Part shown: in pieces, positions 10,001-22,027 of the stretch
How positions within the stretch are numbered: position 1 is the stretch's first letter
Layout of the letters: each line of letters begins with the position of its first letter
Source: Molanna angustata
Taxonomy: Eukaryota; Arthropoda; Insecta; Trichoptera; Molannidae
Direction: 5' to 3'
DNA: 64,000 bases
Assembly: GCA_963576475.1 (NCBI GenBank)
Contig: OY754977.1
Location: 11,349,089 to 11,413,088 of the forward strand
Program-made: the position numbers and the translations under genes
The notes under the pieces: model-generated
What the model was told of the DNA's origin: nothing
What the model saw: the letters and a program-made list of their open reading frames with translations, nothing else
Database searches by the model: none

Positions 10001-11130
10001 AGATCCATTTTTTTATATAATTTCATCGGAACCATGTGTTGAAATGTAATTGAATAGAAGTATTGGAAAAAGTTTAGTGGCCACAACCTACTTGTTTTTA
10101 TAAATCGTCTAAGATTAGTCGTTGGGTGAATTCTGAGTGTGTATTTTGTTTTCCAAAAAATCTTTTGTGAGATAAGCAAACAAATAAATGAAAATCTAGA
10201 TAATTCATAAAAAAGTAAATAAATTAAAAACTCCCATGGTTCTCGCCTGCAACACGAACAAGAACAAAGAAAACATACATGTTCATATTCACATAACTAC
10301 ATAAATATTTCACTAAAATTTCTGATGTATGAGAGGTTGATAGCAAATTAATCATGAATTATTTTATTCCTAGACATTTTTTATCTATGTAATCGTGTAC
10401 GTTTTTCTGTGAAACTGAAAAAAAAACACGATTCAGGACGTTTGGAGGGACGCGAAGGGGGGGGGGGGGAGAGTTGAAAATTTTTAACAACTGCTCTGTC
10501 TAACGAACATATTCCGTGTCAAGTGTAGGTTCTTTGACATGTTATCGCAATATCTCCACAGAAACACACTCTGGATAGTGTATGTGGGAATTGTAAATAA
10601 TCAATTTTAGTGAAAGGGAATGGAAGAAAATTGTACATACATATTTTGAGGACATGATCATTTTAAGTGATTTCGTATCTTTTTTGAGCAAACAACTACT
10701 CGTTCGATGTTTACCGAGTCGTGCAAAAATCGTGTTGTAAATTTCTTCGACTACCTACTATTCCAGAGGTCCGATAGATAAGATGTCTACGTGGTCCGAT
10801 GAAGACTTTGAGGTAGCAGCTACGAGTACACGAAGCAACAAATAATGATTGTTGGTTCTGATTAGCGACCGGTGGAGGACCGCGCATAATTGCCGATTAG
10901 TCACGTTGCGAGCAAACGGAGCGGTTCGACTTCCCACTTCCCACTGTCCGGTAGCCAAACTCGGTTTCTATCGGTCATCTGAATTGTCTGCGGTATGGTC
11001 CATTATGCTAAATGCAACGTGATTGGTTAACCGATAAATTCATTATTCAATCAATGTTGAGAGCCCGCTAAGACTTCGCGCTTTTTTGACTGCAACCAAT
11101 GTTGGGGAAAAAGACGTAAAAGTTTGAAAG
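10001..11130. other. No gene recognised
   Basis: It contains a poly-G run at about 10458-10470 and a less AT-rich stretch at about 10740-11000. That stretch could be promoter or exon DNA but has no recognisable coding feature. Confidence 0.4.
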
Positions 11131-11320
11131 AATGTTTCCAGGTCATCAGCTCATCCTTTAGTTTTTCTTCTTCATTGCCTCACCATTTCATCTGGGGTTG
11201 GTACTCAATCGCCAGACCTTTCGATCTTGCGTCGTCTCTCTGGTTAGTTCCTCCTCCCTCAGCTCCCTCCAAATATTTGTCCACAGGTGGTGGACGGCCT
11301 CTAGTTCTGGAATGAGTGGG
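11130..11320 (-). pseudogene. LINE 3' end (C-terminal remnant)
   Basis: The minus strand reads REEELTRETTQDRKVWRL and stops, followed by a GAAGAAGAAAA tail. The TxDRxxWR pattern just before the stop is usual at the C-terminus of RTE-like LINE proteins. The rest is lost through 5' truncation. Confidence 0.5.
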
Positions 11321-11762
11321 TATATACAAATCATCCTTTAATTATTTGAATACTTATTTATATTTTTTTGGAAGGCTATCAGTTTTAAATTTAATTTAAT
11401 AATTTAACAACCAATTAGAAGTCTCCGCTGATAGGCCATACCGTCAGTTGCAAGATAAAAAATATAACATCATGATATAATTAATATGTTTCTGTAAAAG
11501 ATAAAGTTTCATCCTAAAAACGAGGTAAACATAATATTAAATAAGAGAAAACAAAAGAGTCAATCACAGAAAAGATCATACATAAATTTAAAATTGAAAT
11601 AGATGAAATACACTTTGGCTATCTAAGTGGCAATTGATGTGTTGAGAGATGTTCGAGATTAGGTTGGGTCTCAAGTAGCTTTCCTATTCCAAATGTACTC
11701 TAAACGAGAAATAATTAAAGAGGGTATATTTTTTACTTTGTTTATTTTTTTTTCACTAAATT

Positions 11763-12079
11763 ATGAATGAAATGAGAACTCTTCGAGCAATAGCCGGTCT
11801 CACGCTTAGAGACAGAATAAGAAACACGAGAGTCAGAGAGATCTGCGAGGTTGAGGATGTCGTCAGATGGGGTCGGCAAAGAAGGAGATTCTGGTATGCC
11901 CATGTAAATAGGATGGAGGCATCCAGGATCCCTTACATAGCACTACACAGCCGACCCGAAGGAAGACGACCACCAGGCAGACCACCAAAGAGGTGGACAG
12001 CTGGGACTCAACCTCGCAGGAGAACAACTTCTCTGCAAATAACAGGCCCTTAGGCCTAACATAAGAAGAAGAAGAAGAC
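11763..12079 (+). pseudogene. LINE-A 3' end, C-terminal domain
   Basis: The frame reads SEMRTLRAIAG-type sequence (here NEMRTLRAIAGLTLRDRIRN), then RRRFWYAHVNRMEASRIP and GRPPGRPPKRW. It nearly matches the C-terminal part of the longer LINE at 41099-42760. A GAAGAAGAAGAAGA tail at about 12064-12079 marks the 3' end. The copy is 5'-truncated, as target-primed reverse transcription often produces, and the reading shifts near the end. Confidence 0.85.
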
Positions 12080-12289
12080 TAAATTATAGTTCTACACCTA
12101 ACAAATCAAACAGGTAACGAGGGAATCCTAGAAATTTCAGGGGTACATTCGGAATTATTTTTTATCGCAAGAATTTTCAAGTATTGTTATTCTGAAGCTG
12201 TCACGCTGTAGAAAATATAATAATATATCCGTGTCTTTAATTTCAAAAACGATAATGTTAGTATTTATTTATTTGTATCTTCTTGTGGG

Positions 12290-12770
12290 CAATAATAATA
12301 ATAAATGGATAATTTATATAGCGCCATTTTTGTGTTTTCACCTCAAGGGCACTTAGCAATTATACCTGGAGAAAAAAAAATAAAAAATAAAAATCAACCT
12401 AGGTAATAAATAATCATCTAATCACTATATGAGTTTTTGAAAAAATAAGTTTTTAACTGTTTTTTTAATACACTTTCATTGTCTATTGATCTTAAACTAT
12501 ATGGGAGCTTATTCCACTGAACTGGACCCACTACAGCAAATGCTCTTTCACCAAAGTTCGTCATTCGACGCGTATTTTGTTCTTTTAGACGATGCATGGC
12601 CGTGTTACTTGCAGATCGAAGAGTAGATCTTTTTTGGTTCAGATCATCTGGTACACAAAGATCCACAAGGTATTTTGGAGCAATTCCGTGAATAGCTTTG
12701 TGCACCATCCAGCATATCTTGTACTGAATCCTCTCCGATATCCGTAAACAATGAAGATCTTTTAGCAATG
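12290..12770 (-). pseudogene. CR1/L2-like LINE 3' end
   Basis: The minus frame (12418-12768) has SERIQYKICWMVHKAIHG, APKYLVDLCVP and GPVQWNKLPYSLRS. This is the C-terminal pattern (RIxxKI...HKAxxGxAPxYLxDL...GPxxWNxLP) found after the reverse transcriptase in CR1/L2-group LINEs. Downstream on that strand come GGCGCTATATAAATTATCC and an ATT-type tail, which 32392-32640 shares. The 5' truncation joins a perfect 19-bp palindrome. Confidence 0.75.
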
Positions 12771-12801
12771 GTGATATGTGGGCATATCACCATTGCTAAA
12801 A
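12760..12801. repeat. Perfect 19-bp inverted repeat, 4-base loop
   Basis: TTTTAGCAATGGTGATATG (12760-12778), loop TGGG, then its exact complement to 12801. It sits at the 5' truncation point of the LINE fragment. Confidence 0.9.
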
Positions 12802-13884
12802 CCATTGCACCCGCCAGGGTACACATAATTTGTACACTGTCGGGTTTATTGGCAAACGTCAATTTCTCACAGCCAACCAAAGTTGATGTACAAGTTGTCA
12901 TACAATACAATGTGTACTATGGCAATAAGGTTATGACATGACAAAAATAAAAATAATACATACAATAAAGATAGTTAAATAACAGAAGAAATGCAAAAAA
13001 AAAGATTGAATATAATAACAGTTATCCTTTTGTTTTGTTAGCAATGATAGCAAAACAAAAGGATAAAGTAGAGGAAGAGGAGAGGAAGAAGAAATCAGGT
13101 ATTATCAGGTAGATATTTTTGCTTTAGTTTCATTTTGAATATGCTTAGTATTGACTAAGTAAATGAGGAAACGCCTATACCTACAACTAATTAAATTAAT
13201 AAAAAATATTATATTATACAAGTATTGTATTTTCTAAATCGATTACATTAAACCATTACGTATTTTATAGTTTTTTTATTTATTATTTAATAAAAACTGA
13301 CTGACTGACTTGAGTTTTAGAAATCCACGTGCTAAGGACTGGTTCAATACAATACTCATCAAGCTGATAATTATATATTTCTCATAATGTTACATAGTTA
13401 TAAATTATGACGAAGCTAATTATTTTTTGCACCGTCTTCATGGAGGCGTTTTTTGCTCCGATTTTATTTGTTTTGTTGCCGATCAAGATTCAATCATGGG
13501 GCTCGTAATATAATCATAACTCTTCATACTCCATTGTATCTGCGTATGTCCAGAAGTCCGTTGGCCGTTGTAGGGCGTGCCAACTTCTGCGGTCTATTTA
13601 ATATAATAATAATAATCAGTTATTTATTGCCAGTAATTTGGCGAGAAGGAATGCAAAAAGTGAAAAGTCGTCTCGTATCGTCCCAAATGAATGTTCCCAC
13701 CAAATTGCCACCTATTCAATTCCACGGTCAGTTTCGTTCGGCAAATGATAGCAGAACATTTACAGTGTGCAATTTAAGAGAAAAAATAAAACGCTAAAAC
13801 TAAATTAATAACAAAAAAAAGAAAATAACAGACAATAAAACTAACATAACTAAATGAATATTCGACTAAATGACTGAAATCACG
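12802..13884. other. No gene recognised
   Basis: AT-rich. A TAATAATAATAAT stretch at about 13605-13620 may be a LINE or SINE tail. The 114-codon frame at 13453-13797 has no recognisable domain. Confidence 0.4.
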
Positions 13885-14117
13885 ATATTTCAAAACCGCC
13901 AAATGCACTATGAAGTTCTGTATTATTAAGGGTAACAATCGCGTGCTCGTGAAAAGAGTTGACCACGAAAAGAGAAAAAATCCGATTCAAATAATCGGAA
14001 AACCAAAATTTGTTAATTTTTTGCATTTTCGGAACCAGCCTGACCCGAAATGATAAAAAAATCCATCAGGAACATTCTGTTTAATTTTATGCACTCTTTC
14101 AGAATTAAAGGATTTTT
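13885..14117 (-). repeat. Dispersed repeat, inverted partner of 1310-1516
   Basis: Reverse-complement match in order to 1310-1516, with GCCAAATGCACTATGAAGTT the best-kept block. The family is unknown. Confidence 0.5.
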
Positions 14118-14211
14118 TACTTTGCGTTAATGTACCTATGTATTTATTTTATTTTATTTATAAAACACCACAATTCCGCCTCTATCGGTGGCTGTGCCTT
14201 AATAAAACAAT

Positions 14212-14530
14212 CATAGAATTATAATAGTATAGAATACACTTTAGCCTGCAGTAAATGAGACTGCTTTATGTTGACTAATTTGGTCAACATTTCGCTACGA
14301 GCATTCAGTAATCATTTGGCCGTCTGCGTGATACGTTCTCCAAATAGGGAATTTTTAACTGCTTGCAAAATTATTTACGGAATAGTTAGCAAAATAGCAA
14401 AATTACTTGCAAAATTATAGCAGAGTCATACATACATATATTGACACGAGCCGGCCAATAAAACGGCTTCACTATTTCAGCGAGGTATTGTATGGGAATG
14501 AGTATTCTATAGTTTTATTATTATTCTATG
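14212..14530. mobile_element. CATAGAAT MITE, second copy (inverted)
   Basis: It runs from CATAGAATTATAATAGTATAG to TTTATTATTATTCTATG and matches 8451-8767 in reverse along its full length, including GACACGAGCCGGCCAATAAA. Flanks AAAACAAT and AGAAACAAT are similar but do not line up as a clean duplication. Confidence 0.82.
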
Positions 14531-14654
14531 AGAAACAATATATAAAACATTACACATATTGGTGTTGCGAGGATTTGCTGGTTCATAGTATTTATTGATA
14601 AATTTGATATTGGTATTTGTTTTTATGAGAGATTTTTATGCACTGCAGTTCGAT

Positions 14655-14925
14655 AACTATGACACATACATACATACCATCACGCCATGTCCCTTGCGGG
14701 GTAGGCAGAGAGAACCGAACGCCACATTTTTCTATCCTGGCACGCATCCCTCGCCTCGTCCACATTCATGCATCGTCTCATACATGTTCGTCTATTGCTC
14801 ACACTTCTAACATTTCCGTCTTTCAAAATTTCGTTCACATGGTCGTGCCATCCCTTTCTTGGGCGTCCCCGACCTCTCATTCCATCTATGACACCTCGTA
14901 TATAAACCAAAAGGAAACAATGCAC
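14655..14925 (-). pseudogene. LINE-B 3' end, C-terminal domain
   Basis: The minus frame has RGRGRPRKGWHDHVNEILKD, RRCMNVDEARDACQDR and WRSVLSAYPARDMA, then a stop and a TATGTATGTATG-like tail. The RPRKGW...VxxIL...DRxxWR layout is a C-terminal LINE pattern. Further copies are at about 23.0, 35.2, 36.1 and 39.6 kb. The copy is 5'-truncated. Confidence 0.8.
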
Positions 14926-14931
14926 TTACCT

Positions 14932-15240
14932 TTAATTGGCTGGCAGATCCTTGGGCAGAGGGCACTCTTCTCCTGCAGTGACAGCGGGCGTTGAAGATTG
15001 ACGTAGCGGGTAAAAACTGTTGAATCTGCGATGTTATTGTAGAAGATAGTGGTGAAGATAACGAAGATTATGCGGTGAAGGTAGTGGTTGAAAAGTGCGC
15101 GGGTTTTATCAATTTATCGGCGAAAAGCGGCGGTCAGACACAGCACAGACGCTAACAAAATAAAGAAGCATACTCTGCGAATGACAATCGGGGAGACGCT
15201 AACAAAATAAAGAAGCATACTCTGCGAATGACAAGCGGGG
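14932..15240 (-). CDS. Candidate host exons of a small secreted Cys-rich peptide
   Basis: This is speculative. On the minus strand CACTGCAG precedes a 47-base stretch that ends AATTAAAG|GTAAGTGC at 14932. The first looks like an acceptor and the second is a strong donor. One frame of the stretch reads EKSALCPRICQPIK, which would fit the cysteine-rich start of a small secreted domain such as a Kazal-type inhibitor. Upstream on the same strand an ATG opens MLLYFVSV, a hydrophobic stretch that could begin a signal peptide. That start lies in a 47-bp tandem duplication, giving two alternatives (MLLYFVSVCAVSD or a longer form ending CFFILLASVLCLTAAF). No donor is certain between the parts. It could equally be chance. 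Confidence 0.22.
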
Positions 15241-15241
15241 A
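15147..15241. repeat. 47-bp direct tandem duplication
   Basis: Two adjacent copies of a unit starting GACGCTAACAAAATAAAGAA and ending near CGGGGA, differing at about one base. It overlaps the possible exon on the minus strand. Confidence 0.85.
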
Positions 15242-15513
15242 GTCTTTTGTTTTCAGTGTTTTGTTTTCAATATTGGAAATAATTTTTAGTAGGCGGATAA
15301 TTTTTAAATGCGGTAGTTGAAGCGGTGATGAGTGCGGATGATGACGATGAATCCCAGAAGAAGCCTCTTGATTGCCAATGGTCACTGGCTTAGTGCATTA
15401 ATCTTCCGGCGATACACAAAGGCATCACAATTCATCGAAAGCAGTGCATTTTGTTTTATTTTATTTTTAAAACAATTAAATGACGCGAACACATATTAAA
15501 AAAAAATACAATA

Positions 15514-15725
15514 ATAGGCGTGATGACAGTATGAAAAAATCATTGAAATTATAATTTTATAAGATAAAATAGGTTATATAGATTGGAAAAAATATATTTA
15601 TTTTCATTTTAAAAGAGCGAATAATACTAATATTATTAAAATAAAAATACAAAATATGTAAGTCCGCCATTTTATGAGAAACACCAATCAGAGTGAATCA
15701 ATAATTATGACGTCACAGTTTCAAT
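15514..15725 (+). repeat. Dispersed repeat, copy of 16345-16560
   Basis: It shares GGCGTGATGA, AAAAATCATTGA, TATTTATTTTCATTTTAAAA, CCATTTTATGAGAAAC and ATGACGTCAC with 16345-16560 in the same orientation. The copy at 16345 begins beside CTAGCTTAATGACCCGGCG. No coding is seen and the family is unknown. Confidence 0.75.
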
Positions 15726-15954
15726 ACAATATATGAAATTACTTTGCATCGAACAAAGACTTTTGCTCGTCAGAATTTAGAAACGTAAAAACTTACATAT
15801 AAGCGTATTATTATTATTCTATGCATATAAGTACTTTATTTATCTATAATTTAAATACAACTTACATCTCGAAAATCGATAAAATATGTTCCTTCTTCTC
15901 GCTACATTATGTGTTCATAAACTAAAAGCATACCTACGCGGTACTGTGGTAGAC

Positions 15955-17145
15955 ATGACAGTTGTAAAGCTGCGTTGCACCGCTCAATTGCGTCGATTCT
16001 GTTCACTGCGACGGGTGTGTTAACTCACTCCTTCGAAATGTATTGGCTCACGGCGCAGTGAGTCGTGAGTGCTAGACAGGGAGAATGCGAACAGTGTTAG
16101 GGTATTGAGTTATTGAGTTGCCTGCTTTTTAACCGACAAACTATTACTTTTAAAAGTAGAATCGGGATTTTTAACCGACATACTATTACTTTTAAAAGTA
16201 GAATCGGGAAAGTTGTGATATTTTTAAACATGTAGGTACATGAAATATAATGAATTCAATAATAATCTTTGCTTATATAAAATACAATACCTGCATATTA
16301 TACTTTTATTATTATTTTTTAACTAGCTTAATGACCCGGCGCAGTGAATAGGCGTGATGAGAGTAAGAAAAAATCATTGACATTATGATTTTAAAAAATA
16401 AAATAGGTTATTGAGGTTTAAAAAAATGTATTTATTTTCATTTTAAAAGAGTGAATAATATTAATATTATTAAAATAAAAATACAAAATATTATAGACTG
16501 CCATTTTATGAGAAACGCCAATCAGAACGAATCAGAGCGCATGACGTCACGATATTCTAGGTTCACGTCCAGTTTTGCCGATTTGCGGCACTTGTGCCGA
16601 TTTCGGGAAATTCAGACTTGCGTCGGCACTTAATCGGGAAACGCTTTAATTCGGCACTTTTTGGGATTAGAATGTATAAAAAAAAATATATATTTTTGTT
16701 TATACTAGATGTATTAATTTTGTATTTTTTACGTCTAAATAAAAGTTACTATTATTATTAGTAGTAGTAAACATACAAAGTAAATATAAGTTATTTCATT
16801 TAAATAAATATCATTCTATTATTTCACTGGTGCTTACATAGTTTAAGCTATTTCTTTTTGTTTGTATCTTTGTTACTAGCCCCGTCACTAGGCATGGCCT
16901 GTGCTAAGGTAAGCTAATAGTTTTATGTTATTGTCTATTACGTTGTTTATTTAGTAAGTATGTATGTAGGTATGTCGGTTAAAAAGCAAGCAACTCAATA
17001 ACTCAATACCCTAACACTGTTCGCATTCTCCCGGTCTAGCACTCATGACTCACTGCGCCGTGAGCCAATACATTTCGAAGGAGTAAGTTTCCCGGCGCAG
17101 TGAACTGGGTCCATGCAATTGAGCGTCGTAACGCAGTGGTGTTAC
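15955..17145. mobile_element. 1.2-kb element with about 190-bp inverted repeats
   Basis: The left arm, about 15955-16140, is repeated inverted at about 16973-17145. Shared blocks are CTCAATTG, CTCCTTCGAAATGTATTGGC, GGCGCAGTGAGTC, CAGTGTTAGGGTATTGAG and TTTTTAACCGAC. At 16128-16209 the block TTTTTAACCGACAAACTATT is tandemly duplicated (about 42 bp per unit). The centre holds one copy of the 15514 repeat and no transposase. The exact ends and target duplication are unclear. Long inverted repeats without coding suggest a fold-back or large non-autonomous DNA transposon. Confidence 0.7.
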
Positions 17146-18890
17146 ACAGGCCTAATGCCTAATTCGCGGGAAACTTAAGATGGCCTATTTTGACGTTTGG
17201 ACATTCATGAAGTTCTTTATATGCTTATTGCCTAATTAATGGTAAATATTTAGTAAATTAATTATAGTATTGAGAGCTAAATGTGGGGGAACAAATACTG
17301 TACTTCATTGTAAACGCATACTTAATAAAATACACTTTCTGTGTCTCGCATTGCCAAATTTAACTACTTGTTTCTCGTTTATATTCGCGTGGGACGAAAA
17401 CAAATACCTCAGTAGGTGTTTTTTTCGACGTGTTTGTACATTTAGGGACCGCACAACACTTATGCACTTTTGAATTTATTTTAAATACACAAATCGTCTT
17501 AGAATACATATAGTACATATAGTAGTGATATGCGGTCTACGAAACCATGACGTCACCGTCAGCTCCGACGGACGCCATTACACTGCAAGCGTTTTTTGAC
17601 GTAAATGTCAAATTGGATTTTGAAATGGCAATTTTTGCTACTAAACCTTTATTTTATGTTGAAATGTATATATATTTGAAAACAGTGGATGCGTAAAAAC
17701 ATCGTGAGATAGTTTCTCAAAATTAGTCATCATGCCTATTACAAGATACTGTAAGAGATGCACAATAAAAAACATATTGTCCTTTACCAGAGTGCAAGCA
17801 CTCGTGTGTAAAGGAACCATTTAAATACAAAATAATCAAAAATTTATGTCTACAGAATTATTGCTATAAAATTTGCTACTTCCACCACCTCTGCATATGG
17901 GGACTGTAAACGGCACCTTCACAGAACGCTAAGTGAGTGGCAAAAAAATGCATAGGACGAAAAGTAACTCATGGACTGTCATTGACTTCAGATCTTTTTA
18001 AATGTAAAGCATCAAAAGTGTGACCAAGATCTCTGTAAAAAATAAACTTGGGAATTAACCAATAGTAAGACACTATAACTATGACATAACTTCTTGAAGG
18101 CTTTAAAATCGTTCTTTGAGATCACAAAATCCGCATGACAATGGGACCTTGAAGAGGCCCACGGATAGCAACGAAATGCTATACAAAATGAAGTGAATTT
18201 AATTTACAAATCTGTCAATATTTGATAGGTATCTATTTTATTTTTATTTTGAAATTATTAAATTCAGTTGCCAGTCAATCTGTTTCGATTTGGTTGGACC
18301 TATATTATATTGTTTACATCCGGAATGCTTTCGAAATCATAGACTTTACATTGAATATCGATAAAAAATATTCTAAATATATGTACATTCATAATCTGAA
18401 TTGATTGAATTACATTATGAATTTGACAAAAAAAAAACGAAAAAAATACGCACACATTCAAAATAGCGTATTCATAAAATCATTAGTGTTATTGCTAATA
18501 TTTTGTACAAACTTCCAATAAGACGTAACGGTGTGGATAAAATTTGCATTTATAAATTTTATATTCTAGATCCGCAATATTATGATTACTAGGTGTATTA
18601 GTTTTATGAATTTACCGTGTTCTTCTATTTGTTCAATACCGAGGTCATGTTCCCCTGAGGTTTCTGACATAAATGTGCTTCTCCACTCCTTTCCATCTTG
18701 ACTCATAACATTAACATAATTCAGTCATTATCTGGTATGACATAGGACGTCTGCCTAAACTTTGTAATTTTTAAGGTACCGTATGAATGTGTAAATGTAA
18801 ATGTATGAATGTGTATGAATGATTAAATTTTTAATAGTCAGGTTTACATTATTACATTGCGTACTGCACATGCTAATATCATTCGCTCTT
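17146..18890. other. No gene recognised
   Basis: AT-rich DNA with a less AT-rich patch at about 17540-17600 (ATGACGTCACCGTCAGCTCC). No coding similarity or shared repeat was noticed. Confidence 0.4.
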
Positions 18891-18896
18891 ATGATA

Positions 18897-20060
18897 CAGT
18901 AGTGTGCGAATTAATGTGAACATGACTAAATTAAAGCATTTTTTGTGTTTGCATAACTGCATAACTGCGACATGATGGCTATTTTAATTGTCAATGTGTC
19001 TGTCAGTTATGTAGAGTATTAACTGTCGTTTGGTTGTGAGTTTTGTGTGGTTAAAGAAATTTTGAAGGATTTTTTTAGCAATCGCTGGCTGTAATCTGTT
19101 TCATAAATATTTTATTAGCAAATTTTTTAAAGTTTGTGCAATGGATATCACTCCATGAAAACGGGAAAAGATTATAACTTTATGTGAGCATACTTCAATG
19201 AGTCAAAGGAAGATTGCCGATCATTTTGGGGTTAGTCTGGGTGCTGTCAGTAAAATTATTAAGCAAAAAAGAGAAACTGGGTCTGTTGGTGTAAAAAAAG
19301 TTGGAAAATGTGGGAGAAAAAGAAAGATTCAGAAAGGGACGAAGCGTATTTAATTAGAAAAAGTAAACTGAACCCTAGGATGACGAGTTTTGATCTGCAG
19401 CAAGATTCGGAGGCCAATGGGGTCAAAATTCATGACTCCACAGTAAAAAAAAGACTCATTGAATCTGGAAGAAAGACTATAGGACCACAAAAGAAACAGC
19501 TGTTGACAACAGATATGATGTAAAAAAGATATATTTGGGCTAAAAAGTATGCTGATTGGACAGAAGACCAATGGAAAATGTTTTGTTTTGTGATGAAACT
19601 CACTTTTTAGTACAAGGACAACGCTCAGGTTATGTGAGAAAGAGTGCAAATGAAAATATGACATCTGCTCACATAGAACGAACGGTGAAACATCCATAAA
19701 ATGTTATGTTTTGGGGCTGCTTTTCTTTTTATGGTCCAGGATCCTTTGTACCTGTTGTTGGAATGATGAATTCTGACAAGTATAAACAGTTACTGGAACA
19801 AAATTTAAATGCGGAATCGGAAAACATCGATTCTAGTGATGGAGCCTGGTTTCAACAAGATTCAGCATCTTTCCACAAATCCAAAAAGATGATGAAATAC
19901 TTTGAAGAACACAAAATAAATGTATTGGATTGATCAGGAATTTCACCTGACCTAATCCCAATCGAAAATTTATGGGTAATTTTTAAACAAAGGGTACGAA
20001 AAATAGACTGCACATCGAAAAGAAAGATGATTTAAGCAATAATTCAAGTCTGGTTTCAAT
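18897..20060 (+). mobile_element. Degenerate Tc1-like element, 3'-truncated
   Basis: The left terminus CAGTAGTGTGCGAATTAATG follows TA, as in Tc1 elements. No matching right terminus is found after the coding region, so the 3' end is lost near 20060. It contains a decayed transposase. Confidence 0.78.
19141..20035 (+). pseudogene. Tc1-like transposase, decayed
   Basis: The ATG at 19141 opens MDITP, followed at once by an in-frame stop. The N-terminal HTH (MSQRKIADHFGVSLGAVSKI) and the linker CGRKRK follow. A frameshift near 19325 leads to SERDEAYLIRKSKLNPRMTS and STVKKRLIESG (second HTH). The catalytic domain shows LFCDETHFLVQG, WGCFSFYGPG, QQDSASFHKS and SPDLIPIENLW, so the D, D and E positions remain. 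At least two frameshifts and several stops make it inactive. It is a different lineage from the intact Tc1-like element at 45.8 kb: protein similarity is limited to family motifs. Confidence 0.85.
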
Positions 20061-21184
20061 AAATAAATAAACTTAAAAGATCATCGCGTCGCGTCGGTCA
20101 ATATAGTCTGTTGAAATGCACATGCTGGTGATAAGGTATTACGCATCGATAGCGCGTATTGAATATGTACGACTTACGTTTGTATAACAATACGTTAGGT
20201 AGGTATATAAAATTATAATGGTATGTTTTTTGATGTAACTCAAGCGTAGGAAGGGCCGTTAGCTATCGTAGTCTGCATAAATATAATATTATGAGTACTA
20301 GAAGCAAACGTGGCCTTGATATTCCGTTCATAATAATAATATTGTTGTGACCCGCTAACATTTTGCGCTAGTTACAATGCATTTGTACCTACCCTAGTCA
20401 ACATAGCCACCAGATTTTCAATACATTGAATCGCATTCCTGATGAAAGTTCACGGATGCATTGAAAAACATATTGTATTTCTCTATTTACAAAAAAAATC
20501 ATTAATCAACATCGGCGCTACAGCTCATTGTGAGCCTTGGCCTCCTCCAGAAAATTTTCAAGGTCCATCTTGTGTGGGGATATAGAGGGACAGTTTGTCT
20601 ACGTGACTGTCGTTCCTTTTAATCATATATTATGTCAATTTTATTAAAAAATAAATAAAGTTCTGGCTATCGTATTATGATAATGATTAAAAGAAACTTA
20701 TCCAGGAAGTGTACTCATTATATTCCTACACTTTTCGTATAACAATCACTTTTAAGTTATGAATGATTGAGACATTTCGTCTAATTTAGACACGTCTTCT
20801 GTAGTACCGACATACTTTTTTGTGTTTATAAAAAAAGGTTAATTTGTATTCAATGCAGGTACGGATTAATTTTACATAAAGATTACAAGGTACTGTCGAT
20901 CGAATCAGATTCGATATCTTAATAATTACCGACAGGTTACGAGGATAATCTGGTTGTTACAATTCGGTTCAGCGGAAGGAAGCTATTAAAATTAAGTCTG
21001 TTTAAATTCGTGTTGTAAATTATTCACGGATTTAATTGATATTGTGCTGCAAATAGGATAATAATTGTATAACTTTATTTGCTAAAACTTCAGGAAGAAA
21101 TAAAAAAAAATGTGTGTTTACAACGTCTATAAATTGAGACCCGAAATTAAATGAACATAAAGTCATTAGCAGGATTTTCAAAAT
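20061..21184. other. No gene recognised
   Basis: AT-rich non-coding DNA. No ORF with recognisable features and no repeat shared within the window was noticed. Confidence 0.4.
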
Positions 21185-21707
21185 ATAACAAAGAATCCGA
21201 AAGAATCTTCAGTGGCGCGCGTGTTCCGTGCTGCGCATACTGTTATGTGGTTATGACAACCAACTGAACAAAACTATGTAAATTCGGTTCTGTCGTATGA
21301 AATAGAGCCTTAAAATCAAGATTAGGGTTCAAATATTATTTTTAATTTATTTATTTTTTATTTTTTTTATTTTTTCAAATTGAAGCTAACAATGTACAAA
21401 AAATAGTATATATGTATAAAAATATCAAATATAACAATTATCATTTCCATACATCAATTATTAGCTTACAATACTATCATATTATATTACAAAATACAGT
21501 CATATATTCAATATACAAAATCATATGTGCGTGTGAGGGTGTGTATGTGTGAGTGTGTGTGTGTGTGTGTGTAAGTGCATGTGTATGTGCATGTGCATGC
21601 GTGTTGTGTATAAATAATGTTTCATTGAACGTGGAATAAGACTTTGAACCGGGTTCAATTGAACCGTGATTCAACCACGGTTCAACGAATTTTTATAAAT
21701 AAACTGT
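21185..21707. mobile_element. Repeat D (right part), with LINE tail insertion
   Basis: The block TGACAACCAACTGAACAAAA, then AATTCGGTTCTGTCGTATGA, matches 36670-36800. The end TTGAACCGTGATTCAACC and TTTTTATAAATAAACTGT corresponds to the terminal inverted repeat of the copy at 35894-36900. Relative to that copy about 275 bp are inserted at 21335-21612. The insert begins TTTATTTATTTTTTATTTTT and contains a TG microsatellite (about 21536-21580). It looks like a minus-strand LINE 3' untranslated end. Confidence 0.62.
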
Positions 21708-22027
21708 GAATGTTTGATGTTCGAAATATATCCCGAAACCACAAAAAAGTATCATCACAAATCTTATCATTCTAGTCCTGAAAGCTAAATTTGAATCGTT
21801 ATAATTTATGTGTTGTAATCTTATTTTTATTAGCCTTGTCCTACCTCGGCGGCAGGATGATCCGGGGCTGTTATTTGGGCTTTTCATCCTTGAGCTTACT
21901 CTTACTACCCCACCATGTGGATAGTGGATGTCCTTTTCCTTTCCTGTTTTCTGGGAGTGCTATTTTATGTAATGTAATAAAAAAATGATTAACTAATCAT
22001 CGTACTATTCACAATTCAAGTTAAACC

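Noticed and set aside
10750..10960. Host promoter or exon in the less AT-rich patch
   Set aside because: Composition alone is suggestive, but I find no core promoter motif, splice pair or coding motif.
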